Shown piece by piece: positions 11,318-24,698 of a stretch of 64,000 bases of DNA. Source of the DNA: Leptasterias polaris (Eukaryota > Echinodermata > Asteroidea > Forcipulatida > Asteriidae); contig JAZGTN010000059.1 in the NCBI GenBank assembly GCA_037783415.1, positions 3,472,001-3,536,000 on the forward strand, read 5' to 3'. Below the pieces are notes generated by a model. It was not told where the DNA came from, did no database searches, and saw only the letters and a list, made by a program, of their open reading frames with translations. The position numbers and the translations under genes were made by a program. How positions within the stretch are numbered: position 1 is the first letter of the stretch; each line of letters opens with the position of its first letter.

Positions 11318-12446
11318 CTGAAATAGGCGTACCATCATTAATATAATCACAAATGAATTCAAGTTTTGGTTTGTTTTCCTACTTAGAATGACCAGGGTTC
11401 TTCCCAACTGTGGGGCATTCTGGACCCACATTTTTGAAGTTTAACCAAGCCTAAGCCGTGTAAGCGTGCTGAATTGAATTGAGGCCCTCGGATCATTTTC
11501 TACTTCCAAGGTGTTTAATCTCGGTTTCAAAAGCCCCCGTGCAATTTGTGGACATATTAAAAGGTTTTATATTGATGATTTTTGTGAATATGATTTGCGT
11601 ACAAGCCGCAACTCAAGTGTAACGGCCGCAATTCATGCGTATTAGCCTGATACACTGGCTTGTGCATGGGGAGAACCCTGGTGACAATGTACATGTAGCA
11701 ACCGTTGTTTTTAATCCCCAAAAGCCAATTTAATTTAAAAAAAATTGCCTCATACAATCAACAATTCTAAGAACAAAGATTGGGGAGAACAAGTTGTTAA
11801 TATTTTGTGTGGAAGGCTGTCTTCACTACATGTAGTACCTGCACAAAAACCACTCATGTTATAATTGACATATATCAATGGACATGCATGGTTGGTTTAA
11901 AGTATAAATTAAGCTTTGTTATGACATGAAAACTGAAGAGAAAATGGAAACTCATTATTTGTACGAGAAATTACATGTATTTATATGTACAATGTATGGC
12001 AAAGTGGGAGTGGAATGAGTTAATGATTCGGTGAAGCTCTTGGTGGTTAGGGGACATTAAGAATTCGTCGTCGTAGCCGATATTATTTCTTCCCTGGTGT
12101 CAAACAAACTTCCTGCCACTTCCATAACAACGCATTTGATCGTACACTCAACACAGAGCCCTAACTCACACTTTTTAACATCGCAATAGTATCAAAATAC
12201 GGCAAAAATATCAGTAAAATACGGTGAGCTGCTTCGCAGCAGGTTGTAATCATACAAAAATGAAAATGAAAGATGCAGATTACAGTTTGTATACAGATTA
12301 TATTTGTGTGTACTGGACGGCGTGAACCAGTTTCAATGGTTGCGGTTTGGTGACCTGTGGATGACGTCAATGTTTTAACATAAAAACCCACAATTCTCCA
12401 AAATTATTCAACCAACCCCAACCCAGCCTCCTACATGTAATCTTGT

Positions 12447-12607
12447 AGGCCTTGAAATTCATTTTTGGGAGGGCAAGGCCATTTTTATCTTGCAAAGGGC
12501 ACTTTCCCATTGGAAAATCTTAAAGTCAATGGGAAACTTTTGAAAGGGGCACTTAGTCCAAGACCAGGGACAACTGGGGCCATGGCCTCCGTGTCATTCC
12601 AGGCCTG
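12447..12607 (+). mobile_element. MITE, CAGGCCTGGAATT family
   Basis: TAGGCCTTGAAATTCA at the left and TCATTCCAGGCCTG at the right, with the interior GGCAAGGCCATTTT, TGCAAAGGGCAC and CCAAGACCAGGG, match the nested element at 2824-2991. Confidence 0.75.
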
Positions 12608-14528
12608 CTCTTGTCAACATTTTCCAACAAGTTTAGAAACCATTTGCAGAAGCACTCATCACATGATATTAACACAACAGTGGATGGTATTGAAAGGTCA
12701 GACAGTAGGAGGGTTCTTGGTTGTTCTTCCTCCAAAATACTCCATGAAAGAGTTTTGACTGGAGGTGGCGGAGGGTGGACTAAGGAAGAATAGACTTTTC
12801 ATTGAGAACAGCAGCTTTAAATGTTGTTGAACAGGATTGAGTAATGGTTGACAGCTGGAGGTTGTTCCAAGACTTAATGGTTCGGGGGGAAAAAGAGTTG
12901 GCATAAACTTGTGAATTGGTAGCAGGAATTTGAAATTGGTTTGAGTGTCCTTGTCTGCATCTGTCAGGTTTGGGGTTTGTATATATTCTTTACCCAACTT
13001 TACCAAACACCCGAGTACCGAAACTCAAACGAATTAGGAGTATGACAATTTGAAATGACCTGTAGTAACATTTGGATTTAACTTTGTTCAAGAAATGTAA
13101 ATGATACAGTGAGTTAGTAGTTGTACAACGATCAATTTGTAGTGGCATCGATGTCGGAGGTCTAACTGATTACTAGCATTTATTCGTTTCTCACTGTACT
13201 TGAGTTTCAGTTCAGCTTGTTATCCTTAATGGATTTATTACCGAGCGTTTAAAGCAGTTCCATGGTTAGGATTGGTTGTTTTTAAGGCAAGTCAATCCGC
13301 CCAGTAATCGGCCATCCAGAACCACAGCGATGCGATCTCAAGTCAAACTGCAATGTGCAACATCTACTGGGGGCTGACCTCCAACCAGCATTTATAGGAT
13401 ACTAGATACCATGGAGGCTGGGAATATATGATACAGTACAGGCATGCCAACCATGCAATGGAAATAAACCTACAGGTAAGTTATAGATCCCATGGCATAC
13501 TAGGATGGTCTTCACACAGAGCTCACACACACATTGTATAATGTACATAAACATGCAAGAATTCATCAATTTTATACAATTTCATGGCCTTTTCTTACCG
13601 TAACGAAGAATCTGCGCTTACAGAAGCAGAGAATTCTGCGCTTACGTCAAGCGAATTTCACGAGTTAGCAGGGAATTTTTGCTTTAGCACGTGTGTACTC
13701 AACGTCACAAGGCATTCTTTGCGTACATACATGTAGCTAGCGCATAAATTTGGGGCTTGCACAGTAAGTGGAGAATGGTGATCGCAAGTGCAGAATTCGG
13801 CGGTAAGCAGAGCCATGAAATCGGGCACTGATTAATATTAGGTTAAAACCAAACCCTTTTTATAAATTTTTTATTCAAATGGGTACAAATGGAGTGGAAG
13901 GAGCATACATTATTAAAGGGGGACTGTCATCATGATCACAGCAGGCCTGTGGCTGTACATAGGAAATTATGAACTGTCACCCAGTTACTGCACGCGCTGG
14001 CCATCACATCACTGAGTACTACTGACAGTGAACTTTGCAATGTGACGACCAGGGGTTAGAGTTCATAACTCATATACAGTCGCACGCCTGCTATGATCAT
14101 GACGACAGTCCCCTCTTTAAGTTGAGTAATCTTTGATTACACAATGTGAGACACTGCACAATCTTTATTAGATTGTTACCGAAAATACACTCAAACAGGA
14201 GTAGGGACATAACAATGTACATGTAGATACAAAAACAAAATGGCTGCTATGGAACAATGCACGAAACACCAACAATAACAACTTAATACTAAAAAGAATT
14301 TTCAAAAACAGTTTCTATGGTTATAAAATATTAATTCCTCAGGAAACGTTCAATATTGGTACAAAAAGAAGTACATTGGTGAACCAGAAAAGGAACTGTG
14401 GTATTGCCGGGGGAATAAAAGAGGAAGGAAACCGCATGGAGTAAAAAAAAAATTTCTGTGAAAGTAAGGGGATGAAATCAGCTGAGAACTTGTATCCTCA
14501 GGTAATGTATTGGTTTTTCTTTTACATG

Positions 14529-16280
14529 TACCGTAATTTCCGGAATATAAACCGCCCGGCGTATAAACCGCAATGCTCCAAAATATGGAAAAAATATTTA
14601 GGTGTCAGCGTATAAACCGCGCGGGCGTATAAACCGCGGGCAAAATGTTAAAAAAACTAACCTCAAAACACGGAAGTAAAGTTCGCAAAACTGCGTTTGG
14701 GGTGATTTTTTATCTCATGCTATCAGTCCTGAATTATACTTTTTCCATCAACAACCATTTTCAAGAATTCGTGATTTGATGATCGGTTGTGTTGACCATG
14801 TTTTGAGCTTCGTTGGCAACAAAATCTTCGTGAATCAACGATCGGTCGACAACGCACACCGAGAAATAGTTGAACTTTGCCCTGCATCGCATCGCATCGC
14901 CCTCTGTTGACAAAAGCTGTCACGTTTGATTAGACTGGCGCCAGATGTTCAGGCTATGTGTTGTACAATGTGCAGGCGCTATCTACTGGATCCGTCAGAA
15001 GTCTAGCCAAGATCTTATGAATGGAACTATCAACGGCCAATCATCATGCGGTCCTCTTTGTGGCGATGTGCAGTGTGACAGGCGGGCGGCACATCAGTCA
15101 GTCATTGTAGTTGCCACAGTGCGAGTTGTGTTGTAATTAAAGTCGAAATGTATTGAAGTTGACACTATTGAACGTAATTGAAATGATCTATTAGGATAGC
15201 ATTACTTTTGTAAGCAGGTAGCACCCCCTTGGTGACAGGCGGGCGGCACATCAGTCAGTCATTGTAGTTGCCACAGTGACAGTGAAGACAGCGACTTTGA
15301 GGGCTTCGACTTGTAAGACGTCAAGAAATCAACAGCCAAGAAAATCAACAAAACCAACAGCTCTTTTCAGAGCTACCACTGCTTCCAAAAAGAGATATAA
15401 CCATGCAAAGTGAAATAAAAAAATATTAATATAATTAAAAAATGAATACCCATGTACCCTTGCCCCTGAATGAATAATAAAATCCCTTTATTTAAGAACC
15501 CACAAGATTTAACAATTAAAAGAACCCTTTATTTAAAATCAATATAAACAGTATGCCAGACCCCCTTCCAAATATTCTGAAAAAAATACAAAAAGATCCC
15601 TTTAATCACGAACAAAGTCATCATGAATAATAAAATCCCTTTATTTAAAACCCCACATGATTTAATATTGAAAGAACCCTTTATTTAAAATCACGCCCAA
15701 ATATTCTAAGACCAGTGATAAAAAGAAACACTGCCCTTCAGAGTTTACACAAGTGTCGCTACTTTGACGGCATAGTTCTTTGTGTACGTCCATTCACCAC
15801 TCATCTGCCGTGGCAGTGACACGTGTATGTTGAGCTGATCAGTGGCTGACACGAGTGCAGCCTGAATGTCTGACGTCAGCATATGGAGATCGCTGGGATA
15901 AATAGACAGGGGACCAGTCTAGTCTAACTCGAGTTTCGCTGATTGTTCATCTCTGAGGGGGGACTGAACTCTAACAATAGGGCGGTTGATAAACGTTTTA
16001 TAAAGGCAACACGGAATACAAATGAGGCGGGATTTTCAACAGGCATTTTCAACAGGATTTTGTCACCACACAGGCATGTTTTGCAGGTTTTTTTATCGTT
16101 TAAGAACATTGTTTTTATTTATAACATTTTACAAACGATCTTTCTTTATAAAAATGCTTTTTTTTTTCTCTTCCATATTTATACGTCGGCGTATAAGCCG
16201 CCCGGAGAATAAACCGCAGGAGTAAAAAAAAAGTCAAAATCAACGTATAAACCGCGGTTTATATTCCGGAAATTACGGTA
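14529..16280. mobile_element. Non-autonomous DNA transposon with perfect 27-bp inverted ends (Tc1/mariner- or pogo-like)
   Basis: Positions 14529-14555 (starting TACCGTAATTTCCGGAATAT) are repeated exactly in reverse complement at 16254-16280. If the outer TA is the target duplication, the element proper starts CCGTAATTTCCGG. Subterminal copies of GTATAAACCGC and variants occur inside both ends (about 14568, 14608, 14624, 16190, 16240). A 45-bp direct repeat lies at 15077-15121 and 15234-15278, and a longer degenerate repeat (AATAAAATCCCTTTATTTAA) at about 15474 and 15626. A short frame at 15275-15316 ends in SDFEGFDL and a stop, which resembles the acidic tail of some transposases. No complete transposase is present. 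Confidence 0.85.
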
Positions 16281-16356
16281 GTATCAATCTACTACACTAC
16301 CAAGCATCTTGATAGAGAAATGGCCCCATCCATTAACCCAATGTACACATTTTTCA

Positions 16357-16530
<174 letters not shown>

Positions 16531-17044
16531 TTAAAAAAAAAATTATCCACAAAATGAGGTTCAAAGCTTAAAGATGCCGAGATCTTTTGATCGATTTGAC
16601 CACAAAACTTCTATTTTAAATTTTAAAATATTTTTTATAGACTCAAGAAAATTAAACAGCTTTTTTAAAAAGGTATTGCACGAAAAAAAATCCCCCAATG
16701 AGTTGTACATGTATGTAGTTATTCAAAAATTAACAATGAATTATAGTCGGGTCCCGACATTAAAACTCAGATCCATTTGTTCAACACAGACCTGAGAGTG
16801 GTGGTACATCAAGGAGGCAATCAACCCCCCCCCCCCCCCCCCAAATGCCTTGGTTCCCCTTGAACTCTTCCCGTACAATTTAAAACGTTCCCTCATAGAG
16901 GAGCCCTTTACTGAGGAAAAGCTATCCTACCCTTTACAAGAGCAAAGGATTATGCCTCAGGTTATGCAGAGCTGCCAACATTTGCACCTTGTAATCAGGG
17001 AGACTTCATACAAGAATTCGAGAGATATAATTACATTGAACATA

Positions 17045-17212
17045 ATAGATGGATTGCAATACGCGTCATTGACCGCCATCTTTGATGTAAAACAATGGGA
17101 AAAGTGCACGAGTGTACGCGCTACGCACGACACTCAGCCAATGATAGCTTTTCATGCGTGCACAATTCATCAAAGATGGCGGTCAATGATGCATATTGCA
17201 ATCCATATCTAT
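17045..17212. repeat. Short palindromic element, arms about 43 bp
   Basis: ATAGATGGATTGCAATACGC...GACCGCCATCTTTGATG (17045-17087) is mirrored by CATCAAAGATGGCGGTCAAT...ATCCATATCTAT (17168-17212) around an 80-nt GC-richer loop. It is a small foldback or MITE-like element. Confidence 0.8.
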
Positions 17213-17523
17213 AGGGACAAGTTTCCATCATAAGGGAGATTTTTCAAAACTGTTCACCAGAACACGGAAAGATTGGTTTATTTTCAGGGACCTTTCAGCA
17301 GAATCAGGGAGAGTTGGCAGCTCATCTTAAGATGAGTTGTCAGTATTACCATGGTGATTTGCACTATGACATCACACTTCGCTTAGCAATTAGGATTGAT
17401 TCGCAGTTAAGATCAATCTTAACGCAGTTAAGATGAATGTGAAATCAATGTGAAATCGAGCCCTGGTATAATGTGTATTTCATAATTTGTTTGGATGGTG
17501 TCGAGGCACAAAGCAAAACCCAC

Positions 17524-17758
17524 CTTCTGCCCCAATGCTGACCAGCCGGACACCTTTACTCTGGATGTAATCTAAGGCCTTCTGCACGTTGGAGATCTTA
17601 TGCACCCTCATTTTTCCTTTCTCGGGCTTCTGGAGCCTCTCCCCGGAGATCACCTCCAGGAGGTTGATCAGCTTCAGCCCATTGCAGAAGTCTTTGCCTA
17701 TGTCCTCGATCTGCGTTCCTGACTTCCGAAGATGGGAGTTGCACCACGCTGTGAATGT
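17524..17758 (-). CDS. ACTN: Alpha-actinin exon, CH1 domain core (fused equivalent of vertebrate exons 2 and 3)
   Basis: The 235-nt exon encodes most of the first calponin-homology domain. It opens [16 protein letters not shown], continues through [17 protein letters not shown] and [18 protein letters not shown] and ends [12 protein letters not shown] plus one G. The acceptor is ATCCTCAG ending at 17759 and the donor is GTGGGTTT from 17523. This segment carries the known family actin-binding surfaces in CH1. Its length equals the sum of two vertebrate exons as I remember them (115 and 120 nt), so an intron found in vertebrates is absent. It joins in phase 0 to the start-codon exon 20 kb away. 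A few residues ([15 protein letters not shown]) look lineage-specific. Confidence 0.96.
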
Positions 17759-18701
17759 CTGAGGATGCCACAGAGAGAGACGATAGTTAATGTCAGTTTG
17801 TCTGTGAAGTTCACAAGGACAGAATACAGTGCAAAGACACCATGGGGTCCACATTATGAGTAGATCTACTCAACCCATACCAATATACACAGTGTAAACT
17901 GAAAACACAAAAGGGGCTCACTCTATGGAGTGGAGGTACATGTAGAGCCATTTTCAGATCATCATTTTTAATTTTAATGAGTTTGAGTGTAATCATTTAA
18001 TTTTCTACCATTTCATTTTATCTTCTTATTCTATCATTTACGATTTTGTTGGACGATTTCTTTCAATCATTTCTTTCTGTATGATTTCATTCTATCATCT
18101 CGTTGTATCATTTTGTTCAATCATTTCTTTCTGTACATGTATTATTTCTTTCTATCATTTCATTGCTTCATTTTATTCAATCTTTTCAGTCTATCACTTT
18201 ATTCTGTAACTTCATTCTATCATCATACATGTATCATTGTACCATTCGTTGTTTCATTCTGTACTATGTACAAATGTACATTGTACAGAACACTAAACAC
18301 CATACATTTAAGTATCCTCCTTATCTAGACTGCATAGCAAAAAGCACTCTTGATATATATTCATTCATCAAACATTAGAAGAAATATGGCAAGAATTCAG
18401 GTTTCAGGTTTCAGGTTTATTTCCATACAATTAGGCAGTACAATATAAGGAAAAAAAATACTTATCAGAACTTATTAATAGTATGGGGAGGTCAGACAAG
18501 AAGCCTAAGCTTGTACAAGGTCTGGCCTCTTCATAAAGGATACATATAAATAATATGGCAGTCTTTTATGAGAGCCAGGCATGAAGTTATGCGCCTGTAG
18601 GGTTTTTCTATTTAAGGGTAGGCCTACATGTACGTGGAAGATAAAAACAGTTTTGTGACCAAGGGATTGTATTGAACATCACAGTACAGTACAGCAATGT
18701 G

Positions 18702-18995
18702 GTGTATGACATGGTGGTCGAGCAGTTAAGAGCACAGGACTCAAGCTCTGGTGTTTCTCATTAGCAGAGTGTGGGTTCGAGTCCTGGTCGTGGCACTTAT
18801 ATCCACAAGCAAGATACTTTACTATTTGTCCTTCGGATGGGTCATTAGGCCGTAGGTCTCTTGTACTAGGATTACGTAGTTTAGATACTATGAGAACCCA
18901 GAACACTTACAATGTAACGTGGAAGAGTAGGGGTTAACCCCAGTGTTTCTGGTTCACATACATTGTAGCAAGCACCCTTGTTTACAGGTTTCTTC
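18702..18995 (+). mobile_element. tRNA-derived SINE (Leu/Ser-like head)
   Basis: The head reads TGGTCGAGCAGTTAAGAGCA (box A) and GGGTTCGAGTCCTGG (box B) with a long variable arm, as in tRNA-Leu or tRNA-Ser. It continues GTCCTTCGGATGGG and GGGGTTAACCCCAGTGTTTC, the latter shared with the SINE 3' part at 60515-60778. Confidence 0.85.
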
Positions 18996-21465
18996 AGGCT
19001 TGCGAGCTACAGTGATTAAGTTCACTTTATGAGGCATCATTGGTTTCATTACCAGAAATATATAATATAATCATTTTTTCTTTGTTTTAAAACCCCAAAT
19101 TATTTAAAAATTTACCCAGTCAACTTCCCTTGTGGTTTATGACTTGATAACAAATAATAATTTAACAGTTCGTTCTTACACTGTACATACATGTAGCACA
19201 TTCTACAGTAACAGTTCAATGCGCTTTACATCACACAAAACCATGTACACATACCTCTACACTGTACATTACAAATTGAAATATGGCATACAATGTAAAA
19301 TAAAATTGCATACAATTTTACACTGGACAAGCTAAAAAACTATCATTTCACATTATCAAATTTCCCCCCGTGAAACATCCTGTGTCCATGGACGTGCTAG
19401 AACGTTCATGGAGGTAATTGTAGATGTACATGTACTTCCTGTGTTCCCCTCCTCTGACCAGCTGACATTCACGGTTCATGCTCAAGGCTCAAGCCAGGAA
19501 GTGATGTTGTTGTTGCAGATACTCTTGATCAAATTAGCTCAAGGAAAGCAACCATGTATAATATATGCAGACAGCTTCACCAAGTTCACGCATCAATACT
19601 TTCCATGCAGAAGTATGAATCACAATACAATTTGCATACACATAACACACATTCTGCCTATTTAATTATTTGATAATAAAATTTACAGTACGCAGTTTTA
19701 ACTCCACAAATTTAAAAGAAAGAGTACACATAATGTACAAAGTATGATAGTTTTAAAGATGGAAAATTATGCTTTTAAAGCAGAGGCCTACAATATATAC
19801 ATTGTACATGTTGTAAGCTTTTAGAGCAGGGCTATGCACGGTGTACATATCCATCTGTAGTTTTGTACACATGCACAGAGATTTATAAACTGCTGCATGC
19901 TGATAAAAAGCAGGGTCAATTAGAGGAAATGTCACTGGTCAGGGTCGGAGATATGTCATGCCTTGAGTGTCATTTGTGTACATGATGTACATGTACATGT
20001 AGGGACAAGGTCATTCACCCTAACAAAATGACAGCTTCAATATGGAAAATCGTGTACAGTGACTTTTATTTCTATAGTGGAACTGTGGTCAAAATCAGAG
20101 CATGGCAAATTTGAGAAATGCCTTAGAATCGAGGTAATGGTGGTTACATGTAGGTGTACAATTTTGTTGTATTACACAATGAAACCAGAAACCTACAAAT
20201 TATGTACAACATAACAAAAGAGGACAACAGGGTTCAGTGAAGGTCCCCAGTTGGAAAGTGTGTACAAAACCAATGGGAGCTGTTGCCAAAACGTACAAAC
20301 AAAAGAGGAGGTGCTTGAGTGGGTGTGTCGGTGTGCTGGGGGGGGGGGGCAACTTCAATTAATCACTGATAATCTCTGTGTTAATCATGAGCAGGGAGTC
20401 ATCATGAGCTACATGTATCATGAAGCCTATACAATGCCCAATCAAGTCAAATCAGTAACTGATATCATGCTAAGATCAGGCCTCTTGGTAAACAGATTAG
20501 GTTCATTACAAATGTTAATCCTTCCTCAAATCCTCCATGGTCAAATACTGTGAAATCTTATGAGCTTTGCTCAATGCCTACTGTTCTGAGTGCTCATAGT
20601 CACCTCATTAGGGGGGGGGGGGGGGGGGCCTGCATAAAATAATACATGGGTCATAACCCTTGCAGGGCTCACCCTTATAACACTAGACCTGCATACACGC
20701 CTACAGTCTAGTAAACACCAATTTGCCCTGTGTGCTACTAAAAACTGTGTTGTGACCTACTTGTTTTAAAATGCTCATATTCCTTCCTTTTCAGATGTGA
20801 AAAGTCATACAAAATTTGTTAATTTTGTTTTGTTAAGTGTGTGAGAGTAAAGTAATTTGATCATTAACTGGTTGTGATCACTACCAGAAAGATCATTAGA
20901 AAGATTCATTTATGACAATACATGTTTAAAATCTGGGCTACTAAAAATTCCTTGGGGCCAGTAAAATGCACCGTTTACTAGCCCGATGGAATGCTTAATA
21001 CAAAAAGCTAAAGCGCAAAGGCCTACCTTCTAATTAAACTTTTGTTGAATATGCAAACTACCATTTTATTTACCACTATGTGTCCGATAGTTTGGGCATT
21101 CATTTGGAAGTGAAACATGCAAAACCACCAAAAAGTTGATTATCTATCTAGTCATTTGTATAAAAAAAAAAGGGGGGGGGGGACCACACACACATGGACA
21201 ATGCCAGTTGTTGGAGCCACTGAATGTGTAGGAGTTGATGACTAAGCATTAGTCTTCACTTCTTTGTCAGCCAGAGACACAATGTCAGAGGATGACTTAT
21301 AATGGGTGTACAATCAACTTTCACACATCTGCAATCGAAACAAAACCTACTTCATGTACATGTCAATATTGAGTACCCTAGAAAGCAAAGAGCAGTGACA
21401 AAATTTGTTTAATTTGCTGTTAACTGTCCTTAAAGCATTGGGTGCATCCCACATTGGGTTTCTTC

Positions 21466-21645
21466 TAGCAGCTCTATGAGAGAAAATAGCTAAGCAGAAC
21501 AAAATTATGCTTACCAGAATAAGGTTACCAGCCAAAATACCATGTTGTATCTCATGGGCATATTTGACTGGGTATCCTGCTCTTTTTTTTAGCAGGGAAT
21601 TTTAAAGCAATATTTCTGGCTTAAGAAGCTCTATGAAATTGGGCC
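21466..21645 (-). mobile_element. MITE, CAATTTCATAGAGC family, reverse copy
   Basis: It ends AAGCTCTATGAAATTGGGCC and contains GGTTACCAGCCAAAATACCATG and GGGTATCCTGCTC in reverse relative to 1386-1583. No insertion is present at the TACCAG site. Confidence 0.7.
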
Positions 21646-22773
21646 TTGGTTTTGTCCCAAGTTTAGACAGAGTATTCAGAACATACATTACTAGTGCATC
21701 CCATTCCCCTATTCAAACAATTATAATGACTTAACATAATTAACTTTAATCTTTGGTTGCTTTTGTAACACTAGCTTAAAGCAGTGTTTAACAGTCTTTG
21801 ATGAGTAAAATGGCCTAAATTCACATGTTGTCGGGTCGGGGCAACAAGGTCAGAACTCAAGTATGCAACAACGATGTACAATGTATCTCATGCAAAAGCA
21901 CTCCGTGCAACAACGTCGTATCTCGGCGTCCATAGACAATGTGTGTACATCCGAGACATTATAAGCGAGATACAACCTTTTGTCAAATTCTAAAACAAGC
22001 GTTTCATGACACGATGACACGATGACATTAACGTGATTGTAAATTCTGCAACCCAAATTTCCCATTTCGCCGCCTACAAACCTCTCAGAACTGTAACCCC
22101 ACATACTGATCATCCAAAATCTTGGCAATCAGAAACCGAATGATACATGTATAAAAAATAATAAAGTATTAGGCCATTCTCTAAGAGGAACTTACAATAC
22201 TACACTCAAATTTGGCAACTGACTCATTCTGAAACTAGAACCAAAACAAAATAGGGAACTTCGGACAATCTGTTTCTGAAATTGTTCATTTTTAACACAC
22301 ACAGATCTGTAATACATATATATGAATGCTGACTGTAATTATTTACAACACATTCTCATAGTTGTTGAGAGTAGGTTCATACTTCATGTGAAAGCATTTG
22401 CAATTTTTGTATGAAGCAATAATTGCTACACGCTTGTTTTTCTAATTGAGACCAAGAAAATTTGCTTCACTTTCGCTTTCGGGTAAAGTATGAACCGGGC
22501 TTTACAATGTAAACGTGTGTATCATGTAAGTAAAGGTAATCACAATGAAGGTAAGGTTCATGAATGAAATAAGCTGTGATTCATATTTCACGTACATGTA
22601 TACATGTAGTGTGTTTCAGTGTTTAGTTTGAGTTGATACTGATACACAGCAGTACAGCAGTCAGGTTGAAAACCAAAACCACTAACCATCATGTGCTTTC
22701 TAGGCGCACAGCTAATAATATATTCAGGAGTCACAACGATTTTTAATTTTTTTATCAAGACAAGTTTTTGACT

Positions 22774-23131
22774 TTAAAGGTATTATACAGGATTGGCAGA
22801 GCTGACAAAATAATCACAGACAGTGTTCATGTTTTGTGTAGTCAACCACATACATGAAATAACAAACCTGTGAAATTTTGAGCTCAATTGGTCATCGAGG
22901 TCACGAGAAAATAGTGAAAAGAGACCTTATGTGTTTTCTGTTTTTCAAACATCGAGTTTATTATCGCGCGCGATAAAAACTATTGTTTTACTCATTTCTC
23001 AGAAACGATTTTAGGCAGAAATATTTTAAGGAACCCTTTCTACCATTACTTTCTTTAAATCATGTAAGTTATGTGTGAATCTGTGATTATTTTTGTTTTT
23101 CGATCTTACCAATAATGTACAGGGCCTTTAA
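22774..23131 (-). mobile_element. TTAA-flanked MITE, about 358 bp
   Basis: A near full-length reverse copy of 5449-5811 with TTAA at both ends. The central GTTTATTATCGCGCGCGATA is a perfect inner palindrome core (ATCGCGCGCGAT). Confidence 0.85.
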
Positions 23132-24014
23132 GTCCCTTTCACACGAGAGCAATTTAGCAAGGGTCCCACTCCCTTGCTTAATTGTAGCATGGTTGTAAAA
23201 TTTTACAAAATGTACCTCGTGTGAAAGGACAACAATTTTTACACTGACCAGGGTCGGATCCCTTGTAAAATAATGTCCAACATTGCTACATTTTGTCGGA
23301 GGTCCGGACCTACGACAAAATCTTACACTAGTGGAAGTTTTGACCAAGGACGTACGCTAAATCATCGTGTGAAGGGAACCTTTGTTTATTGAACGACGTC
23401 CTGTGAGAAGTCTCCCACACTGCGCATGCGTGACAACTTTTGTGTGTGAACTTTTGCATTGCATGTCAAGGGGCTGTACCCAATCACGCTAGTGCATCTT
23501 TTTTTGCAGCAATCCTTTAACTCTGTTAAATAAAATTTGTTACCCGCTGTGTGTACTGCATAACATTTTCCTATTGGCTGAATTCCTACATAATGTAGCA
23601 ATTCAGCCAATAGGAACATTCGTTTTGAGCTACATGTACATGTAGGAATTCAGCTTACACGTTGTTTTATCAACACTGCAATCGGTAAGTCATGCTTCTA
23701 AAATACCAAAAACCTTTCCTGGCAAAAAATCTTAAACCTTTTCCTGGCTTTTCGGAGCCTGGTTTTTCCCCCAGAAAACTTGCAACGACTTAATACTACT
23801 GGTAGTATTATCTATTTCACACATTTACCAGTAGTTGGCTGGTTACCAGTGGTGTGTGCACTTTCATAGAGCACAATGGTTGTTAGTTTTTACTTTATCC
23901 GTGTGAAAGCTTGCTAAATCAGTCACCCACATTGACAACAAATAAACAATCAGTGCTCGTAAAATTCGTAGCAAGGGACCATGGTCATTTTTTTGTCGTG
24001 TGAAAAGGGCTTTA
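23132..24014. mobile_element. Inverted-repeat element with CCCTTTCACACGA ends
   Basis: AGTCCCTTTCACACGAGAGC at the left pairs with GTCGTGTGAAAAGGGCTTTA at the right. Related GTGTGAAAGG motifs occur inside (about 23220 and 23370). The left end directly abuts the MITE at 22774-23131, so one may have inserted next to the other. There is no transposase frame. Confidence 0.6.
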
Positions 24015-24121
24015 TGAGACCTGATGTTATAGCACCTTGTAATGGTTTACTACATTGTAAGTGCTGTGCATTCAGCAGCCACTGCCAGAAACACCAGGGC
24101 AAACCCCTTGAATTAGCAATA

Positions 24122-24640
24122 AGGCCTAAAAAAAAATTGTTATGTTGGCGTAACCCGACCTACCCTAAAACAGGGGCCTACCCTAAAACAGGGGCCTACC
24201 CTAGATATTTTTATTTTTTCAAGGGAAGAAATTTACTAATTAAAGTCTATAAATCAGTTATAAATACGTTTGAAACCATTTTTCTTCAATTGTATGGCCA
24301 TAGCATTCATTGTACATGTGTACTTAGGAGTGCACAATGTTTTGCACAACATGCAGAAGATCGTCACTGGCTGATAGTACTTTTATGCATGTACATGTAT
24401 AGTCTCGTTCAACCAGTCTGCAACAAGTTTTTAGATGATAGGAAAGATTTCCCAAAATCTAGGCCATTTAAACGCTGAAGGCTTATATTGCTGTTATGTC
24501 CTACCTATTCTATCCTATCCTATCCTATACCTAGACTAAAAAATAAAAAAATATTTAAAAATAAAATAAAAACCCTACCTACCTACCTACCCTATTTTTC
24601 TGGCCCGTTACGCCAACATAACAATTTTTTTTTTAGGCCT
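24122..24640. mobile_element. MITE with 33-bp inverted ends (AGGCCTAAAAAAAAATTG...)
   Basis: Positions 24122-24154 are repeated in reverse complement at 24608-24640 with only a one-base difference in the A/T run. The end motif continues TTATGTTGGCGTAAC. Inside are tandem CCTACCCTAAAACAGGGG units (24170-24210) and CTATCC/CTACC repeats (24505-24595). No coding potential is visible. Confidence 0.85.
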
Positions 24641-24698
24641 AAGCGTAACTGGATTATTTTAAGTGCATTACACAACACACAGGACCTACGGCTTTACT

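Noticed and set aside
12200..14500. A fourth copy of the 88-nt alternative ACTN exon
   Set aside because: I looked for the LLLWC..KT core with splice sites throughout the introns on both sides of the cluster and found only three.
24504..24600. Telomere-like or CRISPR-like repeat (CTATCC / CTACC)
   Set aside because: These are short simple repeats inside a MITE with no spacer structure. CRISPR arrays are not expected in animal nuclear DNA.
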